From contig JALUTQ010000028.1 in the NCBI GenBank assembly GCA_032718865.1, positions 744,001-808,000 of the forward strand: DNA of 64,000 nucleotides. The letters run 5' to 3'. Shown piece by piece: positions 12,501 through 22,492 of this stretch (position 1 is its first letter; every line of letters begins with the position of its first letter). The position numbers and the translations under genes are program-made. This stretch comes from Tilletia caries. Its lineage: Eukaryota > Basidiomycota > Exobasidiomycetes > Tilletiales > Tilletiaceae. Below the pieces are notes generated by a model that searched no databases, had not been told where the DNA came from, and saw only the letters and a program-made list of their open reading frames with translations.

Positions 12501-12852
12501 GCGCACGGAAGTGGCGATCGAGGAACTCATTGCTGCCACTCGGTTCAATCGCCGCAAGACGCCGGGGAGACCGGCCGATCTGGAATCGAGTGAATTCCAG
12601 TGGGTTAAAGGCAGTCAAGGCAAGGGTGGCGAGAGGGGAGGTCAGAGGGGCGATGTTGGGAGCACGACGGAGTCTGAGCTGGTCGGGCTCTGGAAGTCGA
12701 CTCTGGATCCCCGTGGGCAAAAAGGAAAGGGGCCTGGCCGTCAGGCCAGCCACCGATCCGACTCGGAGGAGTCGAAGACCGCGGACGAGGGGGAGGTCAA
12801 GGTCGTTTTGGGGATGGGAGCCGGGGGAGTAATCAAGGATGGTCCAGCCTGA
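9559..12852 (+). CDS. SUV3: Mitochondrial ATP-dependent RNA helicase SUV3
   Basis: Degradosome helicase that unwinds RNA for mitochondrial decay. Single exon. I choose the ATG at 9559 (1097 aa) because it begins a typical Arg/Ser/Ala-rich mitochondrial presequence (MLRATAHAVASSSRC). The frame is open to an ATG at 9322, which would add 79 residues lying mostly in the promoter shared with YIF1. Helicase motifs: Walker A GPTNSGKT near residue 340, DEIQMI near 427, VASDAIGMGLNLKIKRVIFE, and QIAGRAGRYG for motif VI. These spellings are characteristic of SUV3 rather than other DExH helicases. Between the helicase core and the C-terminal part there is an acidic/lysine-rich insert around 11630-11780, and another low-complexity insert near 12180-12350. 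It is longer than yeast or human SUV3 because of these inserts. Confidence 0.93.
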   Translation: MLRATAHAVASSSRCTLNHVKSSLAESAIAVATARMLPCSACSRGDVNSQPARALHSSSSQARLQPTPSKNPRSRPPPRKNAPGRWRRPPSIPQPVKPPNAAQTRDALLSELTTFTASVRVAGRLVALGVKGDAVRALLLSRSECKKLCVETLQRFKGKNKDEGPTSTEFRELVSSELAQKLGDDDVKVLQALLPIWKKSALRGLQNPGAQSSDRRGGFGPNLATGESPGFLIESLSQAYEVEGTKALHRACMHHFLDWLYFHLQKLSQASVSRQRNADEDDTSSPSGAESFSPVYPIGHSASILHAHLAHLFRLTDYMLPASKFPAARALNRQIHLHIGPTNSGKTYGALLALTKAETGVYAGPLRLLAHEVFERINEGSIGGVPPRPCNMLTGEEKRIIAPLAGLMSCTIEMASLDKEVDVGVIDEIQMIADPGRGAAWTAAVLGLPAKELHLCGEASVLPLIRRLTALCNDELHVHTYQRLTPLRVAEQSLGGDLSKIEKGDCIVTFARSNIFFLKRMIEQRTGLKCAVAYGALPPETRSEQARLFNDTSEKGMDVMVASDAIGMGLNLKIKRVIFETCTKWDGGSMVPLSTSQIKQIAGRAGRYGTQEKTGESEPQGGIVTTLNDEDLPFVHSALASGIVPIRRAALHTMDDDVGGLSVLVASTQQMDRQLGIDIWSNVPSPLEEGKDKDKDADEEDEDSDLDEDLEGRGKSRRSRSSQKDRDSKKKSKVEEETKPNAHPNPKVDAILKVLKANDLSDPKSRPAWYESSRSVSTLFSVVTQAIRFDPTLFFLPDYEREGGMSTILEACAQGQLTFEEKITMGKSPAPLRDERVVVFLSNMIRGHGRGELVQFEQCAKGLQLMEALVEVEAAAKERAAERSGSGSKDETVAGVDNDAKEKAAEGLAFDGNKSDAKADDAEAKSTPVHSDKPDAPHPVLNLNSLMVLESLHRCLTVYLWLSYRFPLSFAFRSDVRKLKTRTEVAIEELIAATRFNRRKTPGRPADLESSEFQWVKGSQGKGGERGGQRGDVGSTTESELVGLWKSTLDPRGQKGKGPGRQASHRSDSEESKTADEGEVKVVLGMGAGGVIKDGPA

Positions 12853-13150
12853 ATGGTTTCTGGTTTCAAGAATTCACCTGCACACCTGCATTATGCTATA
12901 AGATAGACCGTCTAACACATAACACCGCTTTGCACCTACCCTTCGAGTCAGTCCTGTCTGTGAGCGTTGCTCGTGAGATGAACGTCATGTGTGCCGAGGT
13001 TGAGCGCGTTGAGCGTTGAGCCTGTATGAAGATGTGAGAAGAGAGTGAGAAAATTGAGAAGTCTTTGTCGACGACAACCAACCAGACAGCACTCATTCGA
13101 AAGACCTCTCGACCATTGTGTGACAGAAGCTGAGAAGTTGGCCAGGCCCA

Positions 13151-14155
13151 ATGGTAAGTAGTGCCAGGCGAAGCGTTCTGATAGGGAGGTTATCCGTGTC
13201 TGACTCCTTCTTAACTTCCTCTCCGGGCGGGACTTTGCTCAGTCCCGAATCGAACATCTGAACTCGGGCGGATTCCGCAGCGACGGTCGAAGACAGTACG
13301 AGCTTCGAGCGGTCTCCTTCCAAATCTCGCCACCGACTCAGTCCCTCTTCGCAGGCGCCGACGGCTCTGCTTCGGCATCCCATGGTCTGACCGAGGTCCT
13401 CGCCTCGGTCCACGGTCCTCACGAGGCCAAAAGTCGGGCGGATTCGCATCATGATCGAGCGACGGTGGCGGTCCATGTTTCCTACTCGCCTTGGTCTGGC
13501 ATGGAGAGGAAGAAGAGAGGGCGATCAGATCGGTGAGTGGCATTAAACCCTTCCATCCACCTTCTTCCTTTGAAGCGTGCTGACGATTCTTTCTGTCTTT
13601 TCCTGTGTGGGACATATAAGACGACTGACCGAACTCGCTTCAGCGCTCGAAGATACCTTCCAACCCGTTGTCCAAACGCATCTCTACCCACGGTCCACAA
13701 TCGACATCTACGTCCAAGTGCTCCAACAAGACGGCGGCGTCCTCGCAGCGGCCATCAACGCATCCACCCTCGCCCTCCTCGACGCCGGCATCGCAATGAC
13801 CGACTACGTCGTCTCCCTCTCGGCAGGACTCCACCTCTCCAGCGTCCTCCTCGACATGTCGTCCTCCGAGGAACTCGACTGTCCACATATGACGCTCGCC
13901 ATCTTGCCCCGCTCCCGTCGGGTCACCCTCGCCCAGCTCGAGACGCGCCTGCATGCCGATCGGTTCGAGGAGATGTTCCAGGTTGGTTTGGAGGCCTGTG
14001 CGGGCGTTCTGCATGCTGAGATGGATGCGGAGATGAGGATTAGGACGAGACGGTTGGCAGATTCGCGGGCTGGGCGAGGGCCGAGGCGGGAGGGTGGAGA
14101 CGAGGTAGGGGAGCAAGGCGTAGAAGCAGACACGGATGCGGACATGGCTGTCTGA
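13151..14155 (+). CDS. RRP41: Exosome core subunit RRP41/SKI6 (RNase PH fold)
   Basis: Subunit of the RNA exosome ring involved in nuclear and cytosolic RNA 3' processing and decay. I read three coding exons: 13151-13153, 13243-13532 and 13621-14155, 275 aa. The first coding exon is only the start codon ATG, followed directly by GTAAGTAG. Joining at CTCAG|TCCCGA gives MSRIEHLNSGGFRSDGRRQYELR, with the RSDGRR signature of RNase PH proteins (shown here as part of the N-terminus). The rest contains YIQVLQ-like (IDIYVQVLQQDGGVL), AINASTLALLDAGI and the HMTLAIL/LETRLHADRF region. The C-terminus from about residue 240 is acidic and lineage-specific. SUV3 ends 298 bp upstream; no functional link follows from adjacency, although both act in RNA decay. 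Confidence 0.9.
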
Positions 14156-14361
14156 CCTCTTCGTCGAATTCACAATGGTCCAGGCATACCCTCAGTTTGA
14201 GGACGCGATAGTGAAGCAAAGGCAGTATTCCATTCACAGGAGTCAACCGAAAGGACCAGGGCACAAGTATACACATCAAGCCATCAGCGTCGCAAGGCCA
14301 GAAAGTGAGAGAAGTTATCTAGAGAGAGAGCGGAAGAAAGGAAGAAAGGACAGCCCAACCC

Positions 14362-17300
14362 CTAGGAGGATCGCAGCAACCGAATAATCTTGCGCTCACG
14401 CTCGCCCGCAGTCCGCACAATGCCCTCCGCCTCCAACGTCCGCACAAGCTCATACAGCTCCGACGCATCCACAGGAATCGTGCTCTGCTCATTCAACGCC
14501 CTCGCCATCTCCGTGTACCGGACCGCCTTCGACACGGTATTGGACGACGGCGGCGACGCTGAGCCCGCGCCTTCCCTCGCCGCACCCGCATTGCCGCCGC
14601 TACTGCTACCCATCGACTTGAGCAGGGCCAAGAACTCACGACGCAGATCGCCCGCCTGGTGGCGCTGCTGCCGCGTCGTCCCCGTATTGATCAAGTCAAG
14701 ATCGATCATGCCCGTAATGGGGTCCGTGGCGCTCGACTTGGTCGCCTCCCGAATCAACCGCGCCGCCTCGTCCACATCCTCCACCTCGACCGTTTCGGAG
14801 AACCTCATACGGGCATGTGCCTCCGAGAGCCGGATCATGCTCTCCAGCTGCCGCGTCGTCGCTGTGATCCGTCGCTCCGCGCTACGCGGGTCTTCGCCCA
14901 GCTTGCGCAGCTCGACGTAGTTCTGCACCAGGGCCTCGCCAGCCGAGGCGGTCAGCACCGGGCTCAGGTGGTTTCGGACGTAGGAGATGTAGGCAGTGAG
15001 CGTCTCGATCGGGAGCGTCTCGTAGCTCGTGCCTGTCGGAGGCGCGTCGTCAAGGTAGAGACCGACAAGATGGCGAGCAAGCCGGCGATCGGCCGCCTCG
15101 TCGACTTTGTCCAGGACCAGGTAAACGAGGTCGAATCGACTGATCAGGGTCGGAGGCAGATCAATGTTCTTGGTAATGGGCAGGCGAGGGTTGTACTTGG
15201 ATCCGACCGGGTTGGCAGCAGCCAAGATGGAAGTACGGGCGTTCAGGGTCGTGATGATACCCGCCTTCGCGATTGATACCGTCTGTTGCTCCATGACTTC
15301 GTGCAGCACACTGCGCGTTGCATCCGGCATCTTGTCAAACTCATCGATGCAGCACACACCACCGTCGGACAGCACAAGGGCGCCACTAGAGGTAAGAAAA
15401 CAGAAGCGGACCAGTCAGCATGAGCTTTTTTTCAACGTTCTGCTGACGGGACCACGACTCACCTCTCCAGGACAAGTTGCTTCGTGTCAGGGTCGCGCGT
15501 CACGTATGCAGTAAGGCCAACCGCTGACGAGCCCTTTCCAGACGCATACACCCCGCGCGGCGCAATCTTATTCACATACCGAAGCATCTGAGATTTCGAC
15601 GTGCCCGGATCACCAACCAACAGCACATTGATATCACCACGGTACCGCGGCCCCCCATTGGCGCCCCCAGACCCAATCGTCTTATTCGTCCCTCCAAACA
15701 TCTGGAGAAGGACACCCTTCTTGACATCGTCGAGCTCGTAAATGCTCGGGGCCAGACTGCGGGAGAGCAACTCGTACACGTCCGGTCGGTCACCAATCTC
15801 GCGTAGCCGCTCGACCAAATCCTCGTTCGCCCCGAGCTCGCCCTGGGCAGCCGCGCCCGTGCGGTGTGCCCGGCTGCCACCGGACTTGGCAACCATTGAG
15901 CTCTCGATATCCGCATCGTCCTCCTCGCCGCCAACTCCGACAGCTTGCGAGCTTCGACCGTCGGCCTGCTCGGCCGCCTCACGCGTGGAGAGGTCGACAG
16001 CGACTCGACGGGCGTCGCCGCGCTTGATGTGGAGAATGTCGAGGTACGTCTTGAAGAGACTCTTCTGCGTCCGCTGGCGTGGGTTCACACGTACGGGCAC
16101 ACTGCGGAAGATACCGGTTACCTCGACGCGGTCTCCAGGCTTGCTGGCATCGACGAGCTCGTCGTACGTGCACAGACTGACGGTGTGCGGTGTTTGTCCG
16201 TCGGGTACGACATCGGGGGTCTCTTGGAGACGGATGACTTGGCGATCCGCAAACTCACAGCGGTTGTGGATGAGGGAGAGGGATCCCTGGCTGTTGCAGA
16301 CGTCGCGTGGGCAACGTGCAGGCTCATTGATGCGTCCTCGATCAATCTCGACCAAGACGGTGTGATTGCAGACGAGACAGCGGAAGAAGGCCTGCTTCAT
16401 GTCGGGGACTACGGGCGTGCAGCGGATGATGAGACCGCGAACGGTGACAAGCTTGTCGATGTCACTGGGGTTCAAGTCGCGCATGTTGACCGTCTCGCCT
16501 CCAAAGGGGCGGACTTTGTAGAGCTTGGCTTCCATGGCGTCAATATCGCCTGCACCGGTCTCGTTGTTCATTCCGTGAACGCCCGCCCGCATGTCTTCCA
16601 TGGCGATCTCGATCATCTCGTCCTTGAGGACTTGATCCATGATGGGAATCATTTCCTGAGGGTACTTGACGACAAGGGAGGCCAGTCTTTTCGCGGGAGG
16701 GTATGCCTCGAGATCGGTCAGTCGGAGATTGAGATTGGTCTGGTCGGTCTGTCGCATCTTGCGAAGATAGCTCTCGTAGAGGAGAAGCTCGCCGTCATCT
16801 GCACGATTGAGATGGGAAGGAATGGGCATGCCATGTTTGCGCATATAGACCCAACGGTACTTGATACGAAAGCCGCGGAGGAAGTTCCTGAAGGTCTGCA
16901 TGGACTCTGAGATGGAAACGTGGGTACCCCAGACGACGCGGTTGACAGCCTGGGCATTGGCCTCGACGCCATCGGTGGGCTCGAGCTGGGAGAAGGTGAA
17001 GGCTTGACTGAAGCGGTCCGGGCCGGCCATGTCGCTTGTTGGTGCGCCATTGTCAGTCTGGGAGTCGAACGCGCCGCGGGTTCTACGCATGAGCGAAGGG
17101 GACGAGGCGGGAGCAGATGAGTGGATCTCCCCTCTGCGGTTGCGACGGGGCGAAGAGAACTCGGGGCTGTGTAGAGAGATGATGCACGTTAGACGATGGT
17201 GCCTCGATTGGAGCTGTGCGAAGAAGTCGCGATGGACTTACCTGAGAAAGAGAGCGGCATCGGGAATCTGCCGGTCAGCGGACTGACGATTGGCACTCGG

Positions 17301-17758
17301 TCGAGGTGTTCCTTGGAGTCGCTGGTTGCGTACTTGTGCGCCAGTGGTAGCGCGCGGGGTTCCTGATGGCGAACTTGTTGGGAAATACAAAGGCGAGGAG
17401 CCAGCCTGACGCGCACCAGCTGCGAGATGTGATGCAGAACAGACTGATGAGCAAAAAAAAACATCACTGTGCAAGAGGCAGATGTATACTCACCTCGGTT
17501 CTGGGCAGCGACACGGCCGAGTGGTGTTCTTGAATTCGCAGCCTTGGCGGGGCTGCTGCTGGATGGGAAAGCGAGTGGTGAAGATGGAGCACCGAGTGCG
17601 TGCATCAAGGGTGTGCCTGGGGTGATCCCAGCATTTGCATTCGAGGGACCTGGAGTTCGCTGCCTGGCATCGGCTGGAGCGCTTGGGCTGCTCATGAGCA
17701 TGTCGAGGTCGACGGGGTCGGAGGACGGGATGAGGTCGGAGCGCTGGCTGCCTGACAT
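14362..17758 (-). CDS. MCM4: DNA replication licensing factor MCM4
   Basis: AAA+ subunit of the MCM2-7 replicative helicase. Four exons: 17758-17494, 17419-17242, 17166-15463 and 15385-14362, total 1056 aa, all phases consistent. The N-terminal ~160 residues are Ser/Pro-rich with several SP and TP sites, as expected for a cyclin-kinase/DDK-regulated MCM4 tail. The zinc-binding region has CLVCNHTV and CPRDVCNSQ. Walker A is GDPGTSKS in exon 3; Walker B CIDEFDKM and the arginine-finger SRFDLVYLVLD are in exon 4. The C-terminus has a winged-helix-like end (ELVRTLEAEGIVRTAGERE). It shares a 540-bp divergent promoter with HSP90, and that promoter carries a cluster of ACGCG motifs nearest to MCM4. 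Confidence 0.95.
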
Positions 17759-17903
17759 GCTGGGCAGATCGCAGTGTTGAAGCGTTGAAGGAGTCTGCTA
17801 GTTTCTCAGAGGCAAGATGGGAAGATGGGAAGATGGCACCCAGGACAAAGAGGAAGACGGGAGGGGAAGCGCTGCACCTGTTTTGGTGCGCCCTGCAAAC
17901 GAC

Positions 17904-17947
17904 ACGCGCGCTGAGACGCGACATTTAACGCGACGCGGCGCGACGCG
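17904..17947. promoter_or_regulatory. Cluster of five ACGCG motifs (MCB-like) upstream of MCM4
   Basis: ACGCG occurs at 17904, 17916, 17928, 17933 and 17943, about 145-190 bp upstream of the MCM4 start. ACGCG(T) is the known core of the MluI cell-cycle box that drives G1/S genes, including MCM genes, in other fungi. Use in this species is inference, but clustering next to a licensing gene supports it. Confidence 0.6.
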
Positions 17948-18052
17948 ACTCGCGCTGTGATCATTTCTGCCGCGTGATCAGCGCAGGCTGCTCTCGGCCG
18001 TATGAGCGCGAGAGAGGCGCCAGAAGAAGCTGGAGCTCGTGGCACGTGGCCT

Positions 18053-18072
18053 GGAATGTTCGCGAAGCTTCG
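18053..18072. promoter_or_regulatory. Perfect four-unit heat-shock element upstream of HSP90
   Basis: The 20 bases read GGAAT-GTTCG-CGAAG-CTTCG, four alternating inverted nGAAn/nTTCn pentamers with no spacer errors. That is the canonical binding site of heat-shock factor. It lies about 225 bp upstream of the HSP90 start codon and about 170 bp upstream of the 5' UTR intron. Confidence 0.85.
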
Positions 18073-18224
18073 CAAGAAGAAAGGCGGCGAAGATACAAAA
18101 AGCACGACCCTCCTCTTCCCAGCGCCGCGTCCAGCATCAGCAGCACCTTGTGAACACGCACTACGCAGCATTCACTTCCCACTCGCAGCGCATACACTCA
18201 CACAGCACACAGCACACAGCCAAC

Positions 18225-18297
18225 GTGAGTGGCCACCACCGCGTGCTCAGCTCCATCTCGCTCCGTACTCACACCCGCATTCACCTCCCTTTCACAG
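18225..18297 (+). other. Probable 5' UTR intron of HSP90
   Basis: A GTGAGT donor at 18225 and a TTTCACAG acceptor ending at 18297 bracket 73 nt, ending one base before the start codon at 18299. Size and sites match the coding introns of the same gene. Confidence 0.6.
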
Positions 18298-18298
18298 C

Positions 18299-19834
18299 AT
18301 GTCCGCAACCACACCTGAGCCCGAGACTTTCGGCTTCGCAGCCTCCATCAGCGAGCTGCTCGACATCATTGTCGTAAGTATTGCAATGCAAGCATTTGTT
18401 GATCGCGTGGTGCTGAACGCTCCCTTCTCGTCCCGCGCAGAACGCCTTCTACTCCAACAAGGAGATCTTCTTGCGAGAGCTCATCTCCAACGTGAGTACC
18501 ACAGAGTGGCAAAATACATGCTTATGTTCTCATCGCTCACCCTTCTGCCCTCCCTCTACAGGCATCCGATGCTTTGGACAAGATCAGATATTCTGCTCTC
18601 ACCGACCCCTCGCAGCTTGACTCCGGCAAGGACCTTTACATTCGCATCACACCCGACCGGGAGAACAAGGTCCTCTCCATCCGGGATACCGGTCTCGGCA
18701 TGACCAAGGCCGACCTGGTAAACAACATCGGTACCATTGCCAAGTCTGGCACAAAATCATTCATGGAGGCACTCTCATCCGGTGCCGACATCAGCATGAT
18801 CGGTCAGTTCGGTGTCGGTTTCTACTCAGCATACCTCGTCGCCGAGCGCGTCCAGATCATCACCAAGAACAACGACGATGAGCAGTACATCTGGGAGTCC
18901 GCTGCCGGCGGCACTTTCACCATCACCCCCGACACCGTGAACCCTTCCCTCGGCCGCGGTACCGAGATCCGTCTGTACCTCAAGGAGGACCAGACCGAGT
19001 ACCTCGAGGACAAGCGCATTCGTGAGATCGTCAAGAAGCACTCCGAGTTCATCTCTTACCCCATCCAACTCGTCACCACCAAGGAGGTCGAGAAGGTGAG
19101 TCTTTCCGACGCGTCGCGCTCACACTTCTGAATCAGACGCATTCATTGACGCGTTTTCACTCTGTTGCAGGAAGTCGAGGACGACGAGGAGGTTACCGAG
19201 GAGGGTGACGACAAGAAGCCCAAGATCGAGGAGGTTGATGACGAGGAGGGCGAGAAGAAGAAGAAGACCAAGAAGGTCAAGGAGATCCAGACCGAGCAGG
19301 AGGAGCTCAACAAGACCAAGCCCGTCTGGACACGCGACCCCAAGAACATCACCGAGGAGGAGTACGGAGCCTTCTACAAGTCTCTCACCAACGACTGGGA
19401 GGACCACCTCGCTGTCAAGCACTTCAGCGTCGAGGGTCAACTCGAGTTCAAAGCTCTGCTCTTCATTCCCAAGCGCGCCCCCTTCGACCTCTTTGAGACC
19501 AAGAAGAAGCGCAACAACATCAAGCTCTACGTGCGTCGCGTCTTCATCATGGACGACTGCGAGGACATCATCCCCGAGTACCTCAACTTCGTCAAGGGTG
19601 TTGTCGACTCGGAGGACCTTCCCCTCAACATCTCGCGTGAGACTCTGCAGCAGAACAAGATCCTCAAGGTCATCCGCAAGAACGTTGTTAAGAAGGTGAG
19701 TCTTCCGCGCGTACACTCTTCCTTGTTTTCTGTGAGCCCAACTGACAAGTTTTTCGCGGTTTCGCAGTCTCTCGAGATGATCAGCGAGATTGCCGAGGAC
19801 AAGGAGCAGTTCAACAAGTTCTACGAGGCCTTCG

Positions 19835-19866
<32 letters not shown>

Positions 19867-20766
19867 GCCACCAACCGCAACAAGCTTGCTGAGCTCCTCC
19901 GCTACCCTTCCACTAAGTCTGGTGAGGAGCTGACCTCGCTCAAGGACTACATCACCCGCATGCCTGAGGGCCAGAAGGGCATCTACTACCTCACCGGCGA
20001 GAGCCTGGACTCGATCCGCAGCTCTCCCTTCCTCGAGCGCCTCAAGAAGAAGGGCTACGAGGTCCTGCTCATGACCGACCCGTGAGTCTTACACGCACGT
20101 TTTGCCTTTGTCCACTTTCAACGGCACTGACGCGCCTTATTCATGCTCCTTTACAGTATCGACGAGTACGCAACCACTCAGCTCAAGGAGTTCGAGGGGC
20201 AAAAGCTCATCTGTGTCTCCAAGGAGGGTCTCGAGCTTGACGACGACCTGTCAGAGGACGAGAAGAAGAGCTTCGAGGAGCTCACCAAGACGGTCAAGGA
20301 CATTCTCGGCGAGAAGGTAGAGAAGGTCATCCTCTCGAACCGGATTGTCGACTCACCATGTGTTCTGGTCACCGGTCAGTTCGGCTGGTCAGCAAACATG
20401 GAGCGCATCATGAAGGCACAAGCACTGCGGGACTCGAGCATGAGCCAATACATGGCCTCGAAGAAGACGCTCGAGCTGAACCCGCACAACGCGATTGTCA
20501 AGGAGCTCGCCTCCAAGGTCGCCCAGGACAAGAACGACCCCACTGTCCGGGACCTGGTGCACCTCCTGTTCGAGGCTTCGCTCTTGACCTCTGGATTCAC
20601 CCTCGACAAGCCCTCAGACTTTGCCGGCCGGTTGTACAAGCTCATCTCGCTCGGTCTGTCCATTGACGATGCAGGCGCTGAGGACGACGCAGCGGCAGAG
20701 GGCTCGAAGGAGGACGCGGCTGCCGGCGAGGGCGCTGGCGAGTCTCAGATGGAGTCAATCGACTGA
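18299..20766 (+). CDS. HSP90: Cytosolic heat-shock protein HSP90
   Basis: ATP-dependent chaperone. Six coding exons: 18299-18373, 18441-18491, 18562-19095, 19171-19695, 19768-20081 and 20157-20766, giving 702 aa. The N-domain shows [28 protein letters not shown] and [18 protein letters not shown] charged Glu/Lys linker follows in exon 4. The middle domain has the [20 protein letters not shown] and [11 protein letters not shown] signatures. The C-domain has the [12 protein letters not shown] dimerisation region. The last residues are ESQMESID rather than the usual MEEVD that TPR co-chaperones bind. Regulation: a perfect heat-shock element at 18053. Two partial copies of the 3' half of this gene lie at 26.9-28.5 kb. 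Confidence 0.96.
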
Positions 20767-22492
20767 TGTTCTTTCCTTTCTTCTCCAATCTCAATCTCAA
20801 TCTCACATTCGCTTTCCACTTAATGTTCATTTGGCATGGGGCATGGGAGAGGATGAGAAAACAATATGTATAAGTGGACATGAGATATATGAGAGGATCA
20901 GAAAATTGTTTGGAAGAGGAAGCAGGAAGCAGTTAGCAGATATGTATGTAGGAGGGAACAAGTGGAAGGAGGAGAGAGATGAAGAGGAAGAGGACATAGT
21001 AGATGGGAGAGGATGAGTAAGGATTTGTCTCTTTTGATCATAGACCAGGTGTCTGTGAGCCGTGCTTCAATCGCGTCTGTCTGGAAGCGTCCTCGGTCAA
21101 CGAGTTACGTTCCGAAGAACGCGGTTACGTTCCGAAAGAGCAAAATCGAACTTTCAGCAGTCGCAACACAAAGTGAACAAATACATCAAGAGTGGTGCTG
21201 TTGCAGCAGGGACGAGACGCAAGGATCGAGACGGTTCTCGAAAACCGAAAGAAGTTTGAGAGAAGTGGTGGAAAGAGGTCGATGTGTTTGTGCTGTGGTG
21301 CAGGGTCGACGGGGGAACGTTTTTGCTGGCTGCGGGGAAGACAAGACAGAGAAAGCTGTCTGTTGAGCGAGAGATACCTGGCTGAGGGAAGCCGCACGCG
21401 GCACCGAACAGGTGCTCGCTCGGTTGAGGACGAACACAGGTTGCGAATCGTAGGCATAGAGACTAGAGAGTCAGACATGCTCCATCTCTTCATCCGTCTG
21501 CGCATATGATCAAGTGGGAAAAACGTTAGCGTCGTCGATCAAATACGACCCCGAGAGCAGTAATGAGAAGAGCATACCTCAGCCACAAGCCAGGGCGAGG
21601 GCATGCCCCATCTTGGGTCAGGGTCGTCCCCCATCCCGAGGCCTCATCGGACCCCCTACATATCCCCAATAGCCCCACCCCCATCACATACCATCCTACC
21701 CTCTGTAGTCCGTACCATCCATTCTTTCTCCCATATTTGGCTCAAAATCCCCCCCTCCTGATTCTCCACCGCCTCGTCCCTCGCGTCTCCATCCAGAATG
21801 CTGTCGGCGATTGATTCCCTTTCTCCATTCTTGTTCTTCTGTTACCCCAAGTCTTGCGTCTTGCCGGCCCTCATTTTTCTCCTATCTGTGTCGTTACGCC
21901 TCCCTCCCGCGCCCTCTCCCTCCCGCGCCCTCTCTCTCCTGTTCTATGAGAGAACCTTCACCAGTTCCTGAGTGGTGGGGATGATCGATGCATACTGACT
22001 GCCCTGTCAGAATTGTTGCATGCTTCTGCGAGACATGCCTGCCCCGTTGAGTTGACACCGACCTAACTGCGCTCTTCTGTGACCGTCTTTAGGTCTTCCT
22101 CATCCTCATCCTTCTCATCCTTCTCATCCTTCTCATCCTTCTCATCCTTCTCATCCTCCCCATCCTCCTCCTGCTCCTCCTCCTCCTCCTCTTCCTGCTC
22201 CTCCTGCTCCTCCTGCTCCTCCTGCTCCTCCTGTTCCTCCTGTTCCTCCTGTTCCTCCTGTTCCTCCTAATCCTCCTGCTCCTCCCCTTCAAGGTGGTCA
22301 CTTCCTTCTATCTGAGACTGCGACTTGAAATCAGGCAATGATGCATTTTGAGGAATGATGAGCATAATCGAGCTTATAAGAAGCATATAGAAGACAAGCT
22401 TGACTGTCAAACGGGCGCTGATAAATTGTGCAGAGTCGTGCTGAAAAGGTCCACGTTTTGGCGGAGGTTGGAACGATGCCAGTTAAAAAGGC
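20767..22492. other. Intergenic stretch without a supported gene
   Basis: About 1.7 kb between HSP90 and the tyrosinase gene. It holds the 3' UTR of HSP90 (AG-rich) and C-rich sequence at 21590-21960, then a microsatellite at 22090-22285 (listed separately). The open frames here are short and without recognisable features. Confidence 0.45.
22092..22285 (+). repeat. CT-rich microsatellite (TCATCCTTC / CTCCTGCTC units)
   Basis: About five units of a TCATCCTTC-like 9-mer pass into about ten 9-mer units of CTCCTGCTC/CTCCTGTTC. The Ser/Cys-only and Arg-only frames across it are translation artefacts of the repeat. Confidence 0.85.

Noticed and set aside
22079..22301. Ser/Cys-only and Arg/Met-only frames
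   Set aside because: They are direct translations of the CT-rich microsatellite.
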